A stretch of 5,551 nucleotides of DNA from Clostridiaceae bacterium (GTDB lineage Bacteria > Bacillota_A > Clostridia > Acetivibrionales > Acetivibrionaceae). Below are positions 5,383 through 5,551 of the stretch, piece by piece. The translations under genes were made by a program, and so were the position numbers. The stretch lies in the NCBI GenBank assembly GCA_012513545.1, contig JAAZCB010001162.1, forward strand, positions 1 through 5,551, given 5' to 3'. The first letter of the stretch is position 1. Each line of letters begins with the position of its first letter. Under the pieces are notes generated by a model, which saw only the letters and a program-made list of their open reading frames with translations, was not told the origin of the DNA and did not search any database.

Positions 5383-5551
5383 TTGAGTATGCTGGAATCG
5401 GCTGTGACAAATTCAAATAAGGAGAGCAGGGGTTATAACGGGCTTAGTGAAAAAGAAGCAATAAGGAAATATGAAAAGCATGGCCCTAATTCACTGTCTG
5501 AGAAGAAAAAGGTTTCAGCGTTTCAAATACTGTTAGAGCAGTTTTGCGACT
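5383..5551 (+). CDS. P-type cation-transporting ATPase, N-terminal fragment (probably Ca2+ type)
   Basis: The frame opens at TTG 5383 and is still open at the window end, giving 56 codons. Residues 20-56 match the cation-transporter N-terminal domain of P-type II ATPases: GLSEKEAIRKYEKHGPNSL, then EKKKVSAFQILLEQFCD, which leads toward the first membrane helix. This pattern is typical of bacterial SERCA/PMCA-like calcium pumps, but Mg2+ or Na+/K+ type members share it. The residues that identify the pump (DKTGT, the TM4 and TM6 ion ligands) lie beyond the window. The first 19 residues are a poorly conserved polar leader. The gene has its own RBS and follows a strong terminator, so it starts a new transcription unit. 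It is cut only by the window edge; there is no sign of a break. Confidence 0.85.
   Translation, partial: MSMLESAVTNSNKESRGYNGLSEKEAIRKYEKHGPNSLSEKKKVSAFQILLEQFCD

Overview
The window looks like chromosomal DNA of an anaerobic, endospore-forming Firmicute of the Clostridia. This rests on a clear spoIIR gene, G-rich Shine-Dalgarno sites, TTG start codons, AT-rich spacers and strong T-tailed terminators. The style is reminiscent of the cellulolytic cluster III clostridia (Ruminiclostridium and relatives), but that narrower placement is inference. All five genes lie on the + strand.

Layout: (1) 1-1422 is the 3' nine-tenths of pyrG (CTP synthase), ending in an inverted repeat and a rho-independent terminator. 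(2) 1706-2443 is spoIIR, the forespore-made signal protein of sporulation, with its own terminator. It is followed by a compact double-hairpin element (2515-2573) that looks like a dispersed palindromic repeat. (3) 2701-3393 is an MgtC/SapB-family membrane protein with a C-terminal ACT-like domain, behind a candidate extended -10 promoter. (4) 3493-4950 is a SpeA-type PLP-dependent Orn/Lys/Arg decarboxylase with a near-consensus sigma-A promoter and a TTG start. (5) 4951-5382 has no gene. It holds two tandem, mutually related MITE-like elements that begin at the decarboxylase stop codon, then a terminator. (6) 5383-5551 is the first 56 codons of a P-type cation-transporting ATPase, running off the end.

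The genes appear to be mostly separate transcription units. pyrG and spoIIR each end in a strong terminator, and the decarboxylase has its own promoter, although no terminator separates it from mgtC. MgtC-family protein, polyamine-type decarboxylase and P-type ATPase can loosely be grouped under cation/polycation homeostasis, but the sequence does not prove a shared pathway.

I found no evidence of a new multi-gene system, CRISPR array, tRNA or rRNA. The most interesting signal is non-coding. It is a tandem pair of small elements with a perfect 46-base direct repeat, terminal inverted repeats, an ACTAG flank repeated on both sides of the first copy, and a 42-base module present in only one copy.
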